NCBI GenBank assembly: GCA_000349905.1
Contig: KB722779.1
Coordinates: 1-64,000, forward strand
Direction of reading: 5' to 3'
DNA from: Volvariella volvacea V23
Lineage: Eukaryota; Basidiomycota; Agaricomycetes; Agaricales; Pluteaceae
Length of the DNA stretch: 64,000 nucleotides
Shown: in pieces, positions 21,348 to 34,328 of the stretch
Position numbering within the stretch: position 1 is the first letter of the stretch
Layout: every line of letters starts with the position of its first letter
Made by a program: the position numbers and the translations under genes
The notes under the pieces: generated by a model
The model's database searches: none
What the model was told of the DNA's origin: nothing
What the model saw: the letters and a program-made list of their open reading frames with translations, nothing else

Positions 21348-23059
21348 TAAGCAGCGGCCTACTAACGCAGACCTCGAGGTATGCGACGCGTATTTTTTCG
21401 GGTCCCTTAGTAGTAGGTTGGATGTAATGCAATAAATAATCCCCTCGACTTACTCGGCTCCATCAAGCGTGATTTATTACCACTCGAAGCGGCTTTGATT
21501 TGGTGCTTGGTTCTTGCAAGCGAAGGTGATCACTCCTATGCGGTGAATTGACGCGACGGGCACTCCATCGGGTAAGTAGCTCTAATACGTACAAAAGGTG
21601 GCAGTGGTTATGTTACCACTGTAAAGGTTCCAACTACACGGACAGGGTTCTCATGAGTGTGCCACAGAAGACTGCATGTCTGAGGACCGCGGCGCTGTGG
21701 TCGTTCATGGCCATGGTCAAGGCCATTATTTGTTATCTGATATCTGGAATACTCCAGATCTCGGTTACGGCAACCAATCACACGGTAATCAAAGGCGAGC
21801 TCTCCCTTCAGCCTTCCTCATACGCCTTAACTTTGTGATGAATTGGGGGAGACTTCCCATTTTGAGATCTGGACTGTGACCCGCACCTGTCTGATGACCC
21901 TTTATCATAACCGAAGTTTAGACCTAACAGGGCTGGAGAGTGCTGGAAGAATGCTGGCCATCACGAAATTAAATGTCAATCGGCAACGGGCGTGGACATC
22001 TCCCCACAGATAGGTTCCATGGAATTAATGCTGTTCTCTTTCACGGGTGGTAGAGACCCAAAGCAGTGGAACATGTTTCCGGGTGTGTGTTCAGAGCGGA
22101 AATTGAAGGAGAGTTTCTCCATATGGTTGGTATGTTCGATGCCATGTGTCGTGCTGCCGTTATGCTGTTGGAAAATGACTGGAAAAATGTGGACGAGAGA
22201 AGAGCCAGCAGTAGCACCTCCCGTAGACCATCACGCCGGGCGCCTGGTGGGCAAGGGGAGTGTGTTCTTCGTCGCTGTGCATGTTGACTTCCATGGGAGG
22301 TGTGGGATCTCGTTTGCAGATCCGGAAAATTCCCTGAGCGTGTACCCTGCGGACCTAAACAACCCTTATCGATCTGATCAGGCACAGAGGTTCAACCACG
22401 TGGACAGTGTGGGAGCCATCTGAGATTCCGTGAGGTTCACCCGGGGCTGTTGCGCCAACGCCGTTCTCCCTTCCTGCCCCTCTGGCCCAGATGGCGATAA
22501 GGTATGAAAGGTGCTTCGGGGTGGTGTCCGAGCGATAAGTGCTCCAAAGGGCTTGCGGAGAGAAAGCGCGATTCGAATCCGGATCCGGATTGGCTGGATG
22601 CAAATCATCAATTGATTCCACAGCACGGTAACCAAGTGAGATAATCGATCTCATCGAAAATTGAATCGCCGATTTATGAGATTTTTCGAATGGAGAATCC
22701 CAACCTTAAATAGTGACTCTGCCATCGGGGTCAGCAAAAATGCGTGGGCCGGGCATGCTCAGCGGGCACAACGAGGGCCATCTGATGCATCTGCTGATGG
22801 GCAGACACTGAGCTCAGGCCACGAGGACTGTCCGTATTTTGGGAGCAGCTGGAGAGAAAGAGACAGCGCAGATGGCTGAAACACCGATCTGGCTCGAGCG
22901 GTACGAGTCGAATTCAAAGTCCGACATGCGAGATCTAACCCAGCTCGGTGCTGGGTCAGGGCACGTTCGCCGTTGGGCTTTTGGTCTTGAACACAAACTT
23001 CCTTCCTACCTCCATCATCAGCTCCTCCAGGCTGCTACCACCAGCTCCCGGTTTTCTCC
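21348..23059. other. Intergenic between array and GATA gene, no convincing gene
   Basis: Open frames between 21548 and 22660 overlap on both strands without a recognisable domain. A fourth, degenerate array copy was looked for at 21550-21800 and not found convincingly. Confidence 0.4.
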
Positions 23060-23066
23060 TATATAT
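23060..23066 (+). promoter_or_regulatory. TATA box upstream of GATA factor gene
   Basis: TATATAT lies in a pyrimidine-rich region about 307 bases before the ATG at 23373, implying a leader of roughly 280 bases. Confidence 0.4.
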
Positions 23067-23372
23067 TCGCTCCGCACTCGGTCCATCTGTACTCCTCCTC
23101 GCGACCATCTTGTAGAAAATTGTTTTGCCCAGCTGTCAGTCTTGCACGGCAGTCCTGCCTCTTTTTGTCTTCTGTCCCCCATCGTGCGCGGATCTATATT
23201 GTCTTCCGTTATTCCGTGTATTCATGTGTTGAATTTTCTCCAGATATAACCCTCTCTAGATCCGCCGTCATCGGGAGATACATACAAATAACAGATTCCA
23301 AACAAGAACTCCTCCTGATCTCATCTTTCTGTTTGCCTTTGCCGATCCACATACCTTGTCGCTCGCGCTGTC

Positions 23373-25990
23373 ATGGCCTCCCACTATACTCCTCAGCATC
23401 AGCGACACTCCCTGCACTCGTCCAGCGTGAACAACGACCTCCGCCTTCCTTCACTCAAGTCTCTCAACTTCCAGTATCGCAATCCCCACCAAGAGGTCCC
23501 TCCATCGCACAGCACAAGCTCAACGTTGGAGCCCCATGTCCTGAGCAGCCAGGACCATGCACCCCGTCACGTCCAATCTTGGGGCCGTTCAAGCCAATCG
23601 TCCACCCTGGGACTGCAGCCGCAACATTACCAACCACCCTCCCATCAGCAGCATACGCCCCCTTTGTCTGCCGGTCATGAAGTTTCCAAGTCTGCTTACT
23701 CACCCAAGCATGACTCGGTACCACATGTAAACCCGTTGTCTGCGCAAGCTACACCTGTGCTCGGATCAGCTGCTCTCAATCAGACCGGTCGCAGTGACGA
23801 GCCCTCGGCGAAGAGGACACGAACATCCTCGCAAACGCTCTCCAGTTCACGGGATGTTCGCCCCGTTCATGTCAGTGTCAATTCCCAGTTCCAGACTATC
23901 GTGCAATGTAAGTCTTACGCCTTTTCAATTTACAGGCGCCCTACCCTCAGCAATACACGTCCTATGCGCCCTCACAAGCACCACCGCCTGCCAGTCCGTT
24001 CCACCCAGCATCTCAGGCTGCCACGGGTAGCAGCTCCGCGCACACATCTCAGCCCCCACACCAACAACATACTTCAAGCCATGCAAGCCAACAACATCCT
24101 GCACATCCTCCTCCTACTCCGTCTCCCTTCCCTCACGAACATGTACACCATCCAGCCCCCACCCCAGCGCCTGCCCACACACCCTACCCCCACTACCAAC
24201 AACAGCAATACGTTGCGCCCCGATCATCTATGCATCCCCCGCCACAACCCCAACAGGTTCACCAGAGCAACCAGCCGCATGGCAATCCGTACCCTTCTCC
24301 GGGTCCACCGTCTGCACCGCCGCCGCAAGGGCCTTGGGAGTCTAGTAACACTGTAACGGCCTCGTCACACCATATTCAACAACAGCAACATGCCGCTCCG
24401 CCCTCCACACCACAACATGTCCCGCAGACTGCACATCACATGCAACACCAAACTAGTCCAGCGATGTCACATGCCTCTATGCAGCAAGACACGCCGCAAT
24501 TGCATCACCAGCCTGCGCCAACTCCTGTTCAACATCACACAAGACCGCCGTTGCACACATACCAGCATCAGCCTGCCCAGCAACCACAGGCCCCACCTAC
24601 GCCAGCGCCTCCACCAACGTCTTTTACTCGAACGACAACTCTGATGCCTACTCCCCTGGAAACGCGTCCCAGCTATCAGGCACCCGAACCGGAGCGGATT
24701 CCTGTCCGTGACGCCAACTTGGCCGAGGTGAGCATCTCCATTATGTCACCGATTATACTTTCGACTCATCCTTGGAGCTTGACCAGATCACTCGACTTTG
24801 CCAGACTTTGCATGGTTTTGCAGCTCGTTTTGGTTAGTTACATTCATGTGTTTGTCAATTAAGAATGTAACTGATATGCTCTGTCCGAATTTGTAGGCCA
24901 TCCTACCACGGGCCAACCTAGCTCCAATGAGTTGGTGGAGATGACGCGAACGGCTCATCATGTCGTTCGGCTGGTTGATGACTATCGTCGGGCACACATT
25001 CCTGAATCTGAGCGCAATAAGATGGACACTAGCGAAGATCACCGGCCGCCTAAACGTCCATGGGAAGACATGGCTGGGCCTTCGGCAGAAGGGAGCAACT
25101 TCCAAGAGGTTGGTTTCCTCTTAAACACCCTGTAATTCTGGATGGCTTCTTACTTAAAATACGACATCTCCTTACAGCAGTATCCTGGGGCTATGGATAA
25201 ATCAACAGCCGAAATGGACATGGAGATTATCCGACAGAAGCGTGCAAGCAGTACTGCTGCAGGGGCTGGCTCAAGTGGACAGCCGAAGAGCAAATACAGA
25301 AAAAGGAGTGTAAGTGCCTTGGGCTTTATCATGTGCTTGATGGGGTAGCTGAATCTAATGGGTGCTCTTAGCGCGCAACTCCACCTGGAAAATGTCACTC
25401 GTGTAACATCCGGGAGACTCCTGAATGGAGACGTGGACCGGATGGTGCCAGAACCTTGTGTAACGCTTGTGGATTGCGTGAGTGCTCGTCGCTTGATTGT
25501 CTGATTATCTTTAAATATTGATGGTCTCTTATTAGATTACGCCAAACTTATGCGGAAGCGAGATAGGAACGCAAATGGGGAACTGCCCAAGATTGACTTG
25601 GAAACTCTTCGTGCCTCCGCAAGGGCCGCGGACAACAAGTCACAGTCAAGGCAACACCAACAAACAATCATCCATCACTCGCAGGATGCGTCAAATCCTC
25701 CTATGGATCCAAAGCACGGATCGCAGCATAGTTTCGTGGTCGCAATGGTACAGGATACCCCACCAGCAGCACCACCGCCACCACCACCAGAAAGCAACCG
25801 CGTTCACCAACCATCAGCTCCTCCGCCACAGCATCATCCAATGGCTACTAGCTCAATCCCTCCACAGCCTACATCACACTGGGGATCTGCGCCAGCATCT
25901 CGCACGTACTCCGCACATGAGCCTATACAACAGTCTTTCATACGTAATTCCCAGCATGCTCCTCCAGTGCAGGCCTCCTCTCGGCAGTAA
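23373..25990 (+). CDS. GATA-type zinc finger transcription factor, NsdD/SUB-1 type
   Basis: A DNA-binding regulator with one GATA finger near the C-terminus. The finger is at 25393-25470: CHSC, then [14 protein letters not shown], then CNACGL. That is CX2CX18CX2C, followed by [11 protein letters not shown] across an intron. The 18-residue loop and this exact wording match ascomycete NsdD/SUB-1/Pro44 proteins, which control sexual development and light responses; the role here is inferred. The long N-terminal part is rich in Gln, Pro and His (23373-24730), typical of activation regions. A conserved helical block follows ([36 protein letters not shown]), then a basic nuclear-type segment (PPKRPWEDM). 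The tail is Pro/Gln-rich with a polyproline run near 25765-25790. Several short introns split the gene. Stop at 25988-25990. Confidence 0.9.
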
Positions 25991-26656
25991 TAAATTGGAT
26001 GCTGTCCTGGTGTTTGTTGTACGAACATTTGTCTGTTTCTGCTTCACCCTTAACCACGCAACGAACCGTTACGACCGACCCCGCCTTGCCTGCCATTATT
26101 TCTTGATGCCTTTCCTTCCAACCTATTTCTGCCTCGGTATGATCTCTGTTCTCATCCTACTAATTTGCTACATATTTTCTTATATTCTCGAACTACTGCA
26201 CGCAAATTTTTTGGACTGCATTTCAATCGATTTGTCCAATCCTTCCTTTCTCTCAGGTTAGATAAGTTGTACTGTTAGGTCGAGCTTTAAGTAGGTATTA
26301 TTGTTAGGTCGTGATAATGTCAGATTGGTACTCTGCCTCTCCTTCCCTCGACTTTCTCTCTCCCGACGTCATCATTATTCTTGTCACCCTCACTCGAGAT
26401 CGGTATCTCTTTTTCAAGCCAAGCGATTTCTGTTTCCCTACACTTGTACCTAATAACCTCGTGATTTATCGAATAGTACACACGTACACGCACCCTCGCA
26501 GTGCCCGTGCCCGTGCCAGTTACAGTAGTGATTCCCCAAGTCGCGTAGTATGCATGCGGTTCCGCATCGAATCGACACTTTGTCGGTAGTCAATCGCCGA
26601 TTTCGTTGATGTCCTTTTCCTTTTGCTGACCTCAACCCCTCCCCGAACTCGGCTCG
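25991..26656. other. Downstream region of GATA gene, no gene seen
   Basis: An AATAAA lies directly after the stop at about 25989-25994. The rest is C/T-rich and probably holds the 3' UTR and spacer. Confidence 0.4.
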
Positions 26657-26686
26657 GAAAGGGAAAGGGAAGGGAAGGGAAAGGAA
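26657..26686 (+). repeat. Polypurine GGGAA/GGGAAA repeat
   Basis: An uninterrupted purine tract of GGAAA and GGGAA units. It may be a simple-sequence repeat with no function. Confidence 0.7.
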
Positions 26687-26721
26687 CCCTCATAACCAAT
26701 TATTAATTTTATCTCGTATCT

Positions 26722-26795
26722 CGCATCGTGTCATCGTGCCCATCAACGTCCCATCGTTCCATCGTCTCATCGCTCATCGTGTATCGCAACGTCGG
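26722..26795 (+). repeat. Imperfect CATCGT repeats
   Basis: About nine spaced copies of ATCG with CATCG or CATCGT cores (TCGCATCGTGTCATCGTG and onward). This looks like a degenerate short tandem repeat. Confidence 0.55.
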
Positions 26796-29700
26796 CATCC
26801 ATGATCCCTTGACGCATGACCCGACTTTACCGTATCGAGCGAGGTCCGACGTCATGAAAAAAGGGCAATTTGGGTTTGCGATTTAGTTTTGGTGATGCCG
26901 CGCTCGCTGGCAAAACTGCCATATGCATCGACATCGGTATCGACATCGACGTCTTTGCACCCAATTCAGAGCCTGAGACTCCGAGTCGGAAGCTCTCCAT
27001 TCAGCGCAAAAGTGGGGTGCCAGCGGATCGTTATCGGGATTCGGGAGTCGCTCATTGGCCGGGTCACAGCCTCAGGAGCTCGGGATGGCAGTTGCATTGC
27101 TTCCTTGTGTCGCGTCGTGTCGTGGGTTTTAAATTAGATTGCGAGTGGGATGAGCGGATGACGTCTGAGAGCCGTGTTCTTGCTCTTCTTTGGATAAATC
27201 GACTTTTCGGAAGGTGGATGACCATACGTGGTTACGGTGGATTCAAGTTGTGCACCAGGTCTTCGATGAGGTAATTACCGCGTTGAGGGGAAAATGTCAT
27301 CGGTTTTTTTCTGTCTTTGTTTTTTTTCTGCGTTTCATACGCCACTCTGACGCAGTGCTGGTCATTGTCCTCGTCGGTGGAAGGAATGAATATTGTTTGG
27401 CATTGGCAGGTTTGGTGGCACGGATCTGTCAAGGCCCGATATCCCGGAGTCAAGCTCTCTTCTACACCCTGCCGGTGAGGAGAAGTGGAAATATTGCCGA
27501 ACCACAAGGCCTCACAGGCTTAGCCCAGGGCATCCTCCATACCCCGTCCAGCCTCGTCTCGTGGACAGGGAATGTTTAATGGGCATGACGAATCAGGATT
27601 CAGGTAGGCGAAATGAATCTCTTCACCCTTTCCCTATCTGAATCCTGCTTTGCAATCCAGTCCCTTGGAATCAGATGCTGCACTGAAATGGTCAATTGGG
27701 TCAAGCTGCCGCTGGCCTTGGAACTGGAATACCGCTCCCCGCTTGACCACATGTTCAATTTTAATCATAATGGAAGCCCTGTGCGGGCTTTTTGTCTCGA
27801 CCACACAGTATCTCGGGTCGTGTGGTGCGTTACGGCACCGATCATAGTCGCTGCTGCGCTCATAGGTGATACTATATTTGCATTGCCAGCACACAAATGC
27901 TTACTTTGTGGTCTATAGATTAGGGTCTGTGAACCAAACAGACTAACCCAAAACCTCGCCGGGGGTGTTGTGCTTGACCTCTTTCAACAGGATGAGGTGA
28001 AGTAGTGCAGTAAGCCATCCTCATGGGATCTCGCAAGAGAAAAACGAGGTATACGGTATCTCTATATGTGTACAGCATCATTCATCACCTGGCTTTCAGG
28101 GTTATCAGCGACACAGCCCTCGCAGCTCAGACTCTGCATCATGATTCGACCTCCATAACCGCGGCCAATTTAGCAATCATGGGTTCAGGTCATCAGCCGC
28201 ATCTGATACTATACTTTTTTTTTGACCGCCACAGGCGGTCTGTGATCTCTCGGGCCCTATCCGGGCCAGTCTGCTGGGAGGGGTTTTCAGGGATAGCTGG
28301 CAAATGACACCGGACGTGTCAGAAGGTACGGAAGGCTGTCAGATGTGTAACATGTGCTATAGTGTCACTGTTATCGACCCCAATCTCAATCTTGTGAACT
28401 AAGGGAGGGAGTAAGTCCACTTACTTAATTGGTGGCTGAGCACTAATATTGAATGGTTCCTGACCAGTGACAGTGTAGCTGTTTCCACGAAGGTGTTTGA
28501 CAGCATGACCTATTAGGCTATTGTTCCCTTGCTTGACTTCACCCCTCGTCCAAGGTCAAGAGTATTTCGCGACCGAGCCTAGATGGCGAAAGGACGTGAT
28601 TTGGTGCCTTTGGTTGTAGGCAAATAGGAGATAAAGGAAGCACTCCCCGGGGTTCAACCCCAGCCACATAGTAGGAACCAGAGGGCATCCATATGCGTTT
28701 GAGGGACTCGCCCCAAGGACAAGTAATGGGTATATCCAGGCACGCCTTTGGCCTTTCTAATTGGGCTAGGTGAGTGCTTGACATATACAGAATGCGACCA
28801 ATCCAACTCAGTACCACCGACCACGTTACGGTACCGGAATATCCGCCAGACTCGGGCTCTCGCGATTACGACTCTAGGTGGAGCGTCTCTCTAGTAACGC
28901 TGGGTCATCATCTCTCTTTTTGAGAATCATGGCCCATTGGCGCTCTGCTAAACATAATTTCAAATTTAATCCTGAACCCCTGGTCCCCCAGGTGACTCTG
29001 ACCGCGCTTCTTTAGGGTCAATGGGTCTTCCTCCTGCTGGCGTTATCTTCAATTGCATAAACGCACAGCACCTCATTCTATTTTCCGGTAGGTTGTCCAC
29101 CAATAGCAGAACCGCGTCTCTCTTGTTGGACGTTGTGCGGCCCCCCGGGCCCTCACACGCGTAGTCCATTTGTGGTGCCCATCAAGCTATCGTCCTCCTT
29201 TCTTCTCGCCGGAGGGGGTTCTCCGCGTTGATGTTGTTGATTTGGGGGACATCTTACATAACGGTGAGGTGCGTACGACCGTGCCATGAAGGAGCTCCTG
29301 ACATGTGCCGTGGCTCAGTGTATTGTATTGGACGACGTTGATCTGTAGCGGGTAGCGGACAGACCCACCAATCGCGGGTCGTGCTGTTCGTGCCGGCGAG
29401 AGCCTGAGGGGCTCGAGACGTGATGCTTGCACCCAGCATCGCGGAGAGTTCAATGTAGTTCCCGTTTCCAACGGGAATGATTCCCCCGTCGAGTGTGCAC
29501 AGCTGGGGCGTGTATTCGTTCACAACCTCCCGGGCTCAACAGCTAGAAGGGACCCTACATGATGCAAGTCGGCAACGAACGTTCTTGCGTACAGCATCCG
29601 CTGTGACACACTCCCCGGATGAGACTCTGAGGGGCCTTCAATCCAGCCAAGGATCACCTGTCAAGAGCTTGTATGGCATCCTCCCAAATACGCACCGGGC

Positions 29701-30644
29701 ACTGTCCAAGGCATCTTCCACTGCTACACAAGTGGAGCATGCAACATGTCGACATTATGACGCGGAATGCTGAGAACACCAGTGGCGATAAAAGACTATG
29801 GAGCCAGCGTGTTGGGCCCCAACCCACTGGGAGGTCCAGACAGCTCTTCAGGCTAATAATGAGGTGATGTTTACCAGCCACAGCTGCTTCTCAGGTCTAG
29901 TGCGCAGACCCATCTATCCGAGCCCGAGCCCAACCTATACTGTATTGGCGTTTGGCAGGTCAGGTAGAAAATTCCATGATTGCTAGTGTACTTGCTAGTA
30001 CAGTATATGTAGCGGTCACAAGCGGTCCTCATGGCTTGGCCGCGATAGAACCGTGGAGACCGGCCTCGGGCGTCAAGAATTCTGGCTAAATGGCCACGAG
30101 GTGGTGGACCTCTTTTTTTTCTATGGGCTTCCAGGATTGTTGGCATTTCATGAACTCCGAAAGGGCTTCTGGATGACCATCCTTCCATGTTATACGGATG
30201 TACTAGATATGACTTGCAACGTAAAGTATCTCGAAATAATACAGAGTGGATACACTACACCCTCGAACAGTTTGCGTCGACAACACCCTTACGACACGCA
30301 CCACTCAACTAGAGTGCGATGGGTTCGAGTTTGTGTGTCAGCCTTTGCCATCTGCTGTCCCAAACGATCCTAGCCATGGCGTTGCGTGTTTGGATCACAG
30401 AAATCGCACCCACCGATCGATCTCCTCATCGGATCGGATCTTGCCCATTTACCCACCCTTTCCAAAATTTGCACCCTTGGCCATGGAAGCAAAATTCATC
30501 ACTCGTAGTGATCTCTAATTACAAAGACATCTTCATCATGACACCCGAGGCTTGATACAAGACTCCTCAAACAAAGGATTTACATAATGCACAAAGATTA
30601 AGAGTATAGAGATCACACATAGGTTCATTGCACACCGTTCGCCG
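26796..30644. other. Gene-poor region with no recognised gene
   Basis: Many short frames occur on both strands. Those at 28539-28817 (minus) and 28966-29523 (minus) have protein-like wording, such as GIIPVGNGNYIELSAMLGAS. They are interrupted by stops and match no family I know. A relic of an old gene is possible. A small perfect hairpin lies at 28224-28240. Confidence 0.4.
28224..28240. repeat. Perfect 7-bp inverted repeat (hairpin)
   Basis: GACCGCC and GGCGGTC flank a three-base loop, directly after nine T. It stands alone in the gene-poor stretch; no function is assigned. Confidence 0.6.
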
Positions 30645-32791
30645 TCAATCGTTGTATCCTCGTTTTTTGAGCTCGCTGGAGGAGCCGTTCGAGTTGTCGA
30701 TTACGACGCCCTGCTGTTTCCAGATCTCGATTTGCCGATCTTTGGCCTTCTTCCCTGTCTGTTTCTCGTACTCTTGGACAGACAGCGGTTTCTCCCCATG
30801 AGGTGTGGCGCGTAAAGCGTGTCGAGTGGCGGGCCAAAAGTCAAATGTGGCGGAGTGAGTGACGATCTAATGATTTGGATAGTGAACGGAGCTCTCAGTC
30901 AGTCACATTGTCCCACATGGAAGATGCAGTAGCCACAAGGAAATGCAGCAGATGCGTGGGCAAAGCATGACCGATGGCGAGGTGAAAAGTTGATAGTGAT
31001 GAACAGGATGATGAAGGGGATGAGCAAGAAATGGAAACGATGACGCACTCGATTATCCCAGATAGCAACATCGCCAGGTTGCCACTTGAATCGAACTTGA
31101 TGATCCGGATTTTCGCTGATTTGGTGGAAGAGGAAAGATAACACCGCGTCTGATTCAGCTTTGGGGATGCCCACAATTCGTCTCGTGAAGCCTTTTTTCG
31201 TTCATTGGGGCCATGGTACCAGAGTGGGTAGATTAAGTTGAAAGGGTTCACATTCAGCAACCCGCGAAAATTAAAGAAGACCGCCAATCAGCAATCGTAC
31301 AGTGTATCATGAGATCAACGACAGAAAACGGGGGTTCATACCTGGATTGACGTAAACACTCTTCCAACCAGTGGCTGGGTGAACTCGTACGACCGGGTGA
31401 ACGGTTTCGATCTCCTTCCTTCTGACAGGAAGCCCGGCAGCACGGGCACCATCTGCCTGAGCAATAGCACTATGAACTGCGCTCAGTCCTTCAAGGTAAG
31501 TCTGGAACCCCGGGCTCAATGATGAATACAATGCATATCTATATGTGTGGCAATGATAGAAAAACCCCGGTGATTTGAGATTAGCTTTCCCATGATTCAA
31601 GGTAATGAGGAACGGAGATGATTGGGATGGGACAAGGTTTGGTGAGAGGAGAAATTGACTCCGTTGGGACTTACCCGGAACTCCAGAGGGTATCACCGCC
31701 GGTTTCAGGACCGGTGATTACTTTCAATGACGTAGTACTTGGAGGTTGGATTTCATAAGAAACCTGAGGGCACGGGAAGGAAAACGTTGAGCATGTTGTA
31801 CAACAGTATATCACCTCCCGGAATTAAAAATTTAGAGAGGTTCTGGACCACTCACATCGGAATGCCATAACTCGAGCTTGGAAAAAGCGGAGGGGTCAGG
31901 TCTGCGTGAGGCATCGTTATACACCACTGCAGGAGGGTCATCAAAAATGATGTAGATTTAAATCGGAGGTGGTCAGTGATCATGTCGAACGTGGGGCTCG
32001 AAATGAATCACCGTGGACTTCCTCAAGGCCGTTGCGGGGAATAGGCGTAGTCGCATGTTTGTGCAGAGGGCCGAAATGACGAGCGAGATCGAGTTGCTCG
32101 TGGATGTTCAGCGGTTGGTCGCGCAAGACTGTTCATCCCACCATCATCAGCAGGGAAGGGAATTGCATCCGGTACCACGGGTAGGCAAGTCAGCGGCCAA
32201 AAGGCTTTCGCCGAGGAAGATGGAGATCACGTACAGACAACTCCTCGTTCTCCCACCAACAGTGCCCTGTTGATGGATGGGGCAGAAAGTTAGAGTCAAA
32301 GATTCGTACAAGGGTCGGAGACAAATGAATTGTCCGATTTGAACGGTGGAGAAGGGGCTTACAGCTCGTCCTTTTGAGCATCGGTCAGCTGACGAAGGTC
32401 CAGTCCAACAAGCTCAGTGCCTATGGCTGGTGTCAGGTGAATAACCTTTTGTGCGGCGCTGAGCAGATTCTTCTTTGTGGGGTCTGCCGAGAGTCCACGG
32501 TCTGTGACAGCAACCTCCTTTAGAGGTTCCCAGGAAACGTCTGGGAAGGAGGGCTACAGAAGTTTGCCAAGACCATGGTGTAAATCACTGAGTTTGAGTT
32601 TAGAGGAGGGAACGTGTAGAGATGCTTACCTTGAATTCAGCATAGCGGTACGTCGTATCGCCATCATCTCCGATCGATGGCGAATAGAAGGGATTAAAGA
32701 CTTTAGCGTTATCACCCTCAGCATGGGGTACGTGGGCTTTAGCGTTGACGTCTTGGGCTGTCTTCTCAGTTTGGGTTGCAACAGGTGCCAT
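30645..32791 (-). CDS. TauD/TfdA-type Fe(II)/2-oxoglutarate dioxygenase
   Basis: A non-heme iron enzyme that uses 2-oxoglutarate and oxygen to hydroxylate its substrate; fungal members release sulfite from taurine or other sulfonates. The substrate here is not shown. Six or more exons splice in frame. The key blocks are: GVVFLRDQPLNIHEQLDLAR with HFGPLHKHATTPIPR; the iron-binding His-X-Asp in LELWHSDVSYEIQPPS; TGPETGGDTLWSS; HPVVRVHPATGWKSVYVN; the distal His in VTHSATFDFWP; and the 2-oxoglutarate-binding Arg in RHALRATPHGEKP. So all three metal ligands are present. Start at 32791 gives MAPVATQTEKTAQ; an ATG 18 bases upstream is also in frame. It ends KKRGYND with the stop at 30645-30647 and has no SKL-type tail. 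The crotonase gene lies directly upstream on the same strand. Confidence 0.88.
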
Positions 32792-33089
32792 AGCAGGATG
32801 TCGGAACAATGGATTCAGGTCGCTGAATTGATGAATAAACCATCGTTTTTATACGCAAACGTGTACGACTGAGAAAAATGGGGATTTTGTACTTTTTGTA
32901 TCATCCTGGCGCAAACCGAAGCAGGAATGGCGTAAGAGAGAATAAATCTCGTGACCAGTTTCTGAAATAGCTGTAAGCCTGGTTTGGGCACATGCAGCGC
33001 ATTCCTACTCGTGATGAAAGACAAATTCGCGACTTTATACAACCAGTAATTTGCATAGTACATTGGACGCGATATAGTACAGGGTAGAA

Positions 33090-34328
33090 CTACAACTTCG
33101 ACTTGAGATGGTTGATATCCAATCTGCGCCACTGTGTGCGGTCGTGAGTACTTAGGGGTAAGAAGAACTATTGGACTTACCCAAGGATAGAAAGGGGAAG
33201 AAAGCGTAGACAAGGTTTCTGTGAATTTGGGTGCGCGACGCTCCAGGAACGACTGGACACCCTCAGCTCCGTCCTTGCTTGCCCCCAAGAGTCTTATGCC
33301 GCGTGAGTCAAGCAGGTGGTTCTCTTCAATACTGTCTCCGGGGTGTTGCATAAGGCCTTTTGTGTAGGCTACAGCAGGTTGAGACGTGTTTGCAACCAGT
33401 TCTTCTGCAAATGCTTTGGCGGCAGGGAATACTTCTTCACGAGTTGGCAGGATCTCGTGATAAAGCCCTTCAATGTAGGGCGAGTTGGGGGAAATGGTTG
33501 CACCAGTCAACAGCAAGGAGCTTGCACGGGAGTGTCCGAGTAAACGTGGAAGGAGGTATGTGGACGTTGCTGTGGAGTAATTGACATGAATTGGAAACGG
33601 GTTAACAGCATAGTGATCACCTTCGGCATTAATTCCTCGACGGACAAATGGAAAAGTCAATTTGGCGCCGGCCCAAACAAAACGGAAGTCGAACGGTAAT
33701 TGAAGGGCAGTCATGCCTACACCAGCCTGTGGCGTGCATCGTCAGGTGCTGTGGGGGATGAAGAGAGACGATCTTACAGCATGACCATTGATGGCGGATA
33801 TAGTGAGTTTACGACATCTATAGACCGCAACAGAAAGCCTGCCTCCACCATCTCTGTGGGCTGCGCGTGCGGAAGTTTAATTAGTGTGTGACTCATGATT
33901 ATACGGTCTAAAACATACGCCCACATACCATGCTCCCCCTCTTTCTCTGCCTCTGGATCCCACAGAATACCCCAACCTCCTGATATATCCGCCTATCGAT
34001 AGCCGCATGTTAAAACGATGAATCTCGCGCCAAACTGTGAAACTTACCCCAGAACAAAACGCCGGAGCGTCAGGCTCAGCAGTCAAGATGACTGCACGGA
34101 CACGATCATCCCTATCAGCCAACTCGAAGGCCTCAACCAGCTCCTTTACGATCGCCTTGTTGTATGTGTTTCGTCTGAAGATGAATCGCAAATGTCAGTC
34201 CTAGCACACACGACCCAACCAGGTGTTACTCGCTGTTTGGCACGGTTCATCACCAGGATAAGGATGCTGCCATCGAGTTTCGCGATGACCTCCTTGTAAC
34301 CGAGGGCACTATAGTCTGGGAGGGGCAT
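33090..34328 (-). CDS. Peroxisomal enoyl-CoA hydratase/isomerase (crotonase family), C-terminal SKL
   Basis: Crotonase-fold enzyme acting on enoyl-CoA esters, probably in fatty-acid oxidation. The start is MPLPDYSALGYKEVIAKLDG. The oxyanion-hole segment is CSGADISGGWGILWDP, then RKLTISAINGHAVGVGMTAL supplies the second peptide NH. After removal of an intron in the middle, RRGINAEATSTYLLPRLLG places a Glu where yeast Eci1 has its catalytic Glu, so an isomerase is more likely than a hydratase (inference). The last intron is 33132-33180, 49 bases. Splicing at its first acceptor gives YPWWRRLDINHLKSKL and the stop at 33090-33092. SKL is the canonical peroxisomal targeting signal 1. A second acceptor eight bases further on would remove this tail. 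Confidence 0.85.

Noticed and set aside
21548..21838. Possible fourth copy of the tiny-gene array
   Set aside because: I looked for the GN-W exon and the Gly/Tyr nine-residue repeat in all plus frames and found neither.
28640..28670. GGTTCAACCCC resembling a tRNA T-arm
   Set aside because: No acceptor stem, D-arm or anticodon arm could be built around it on either strand.
28539..29523. Minus-strand frames with protein-like wording
   Set aside because: Interrupted by stops without usable splice sites, and no family recognised; left as possible relic in the gene-poor region.
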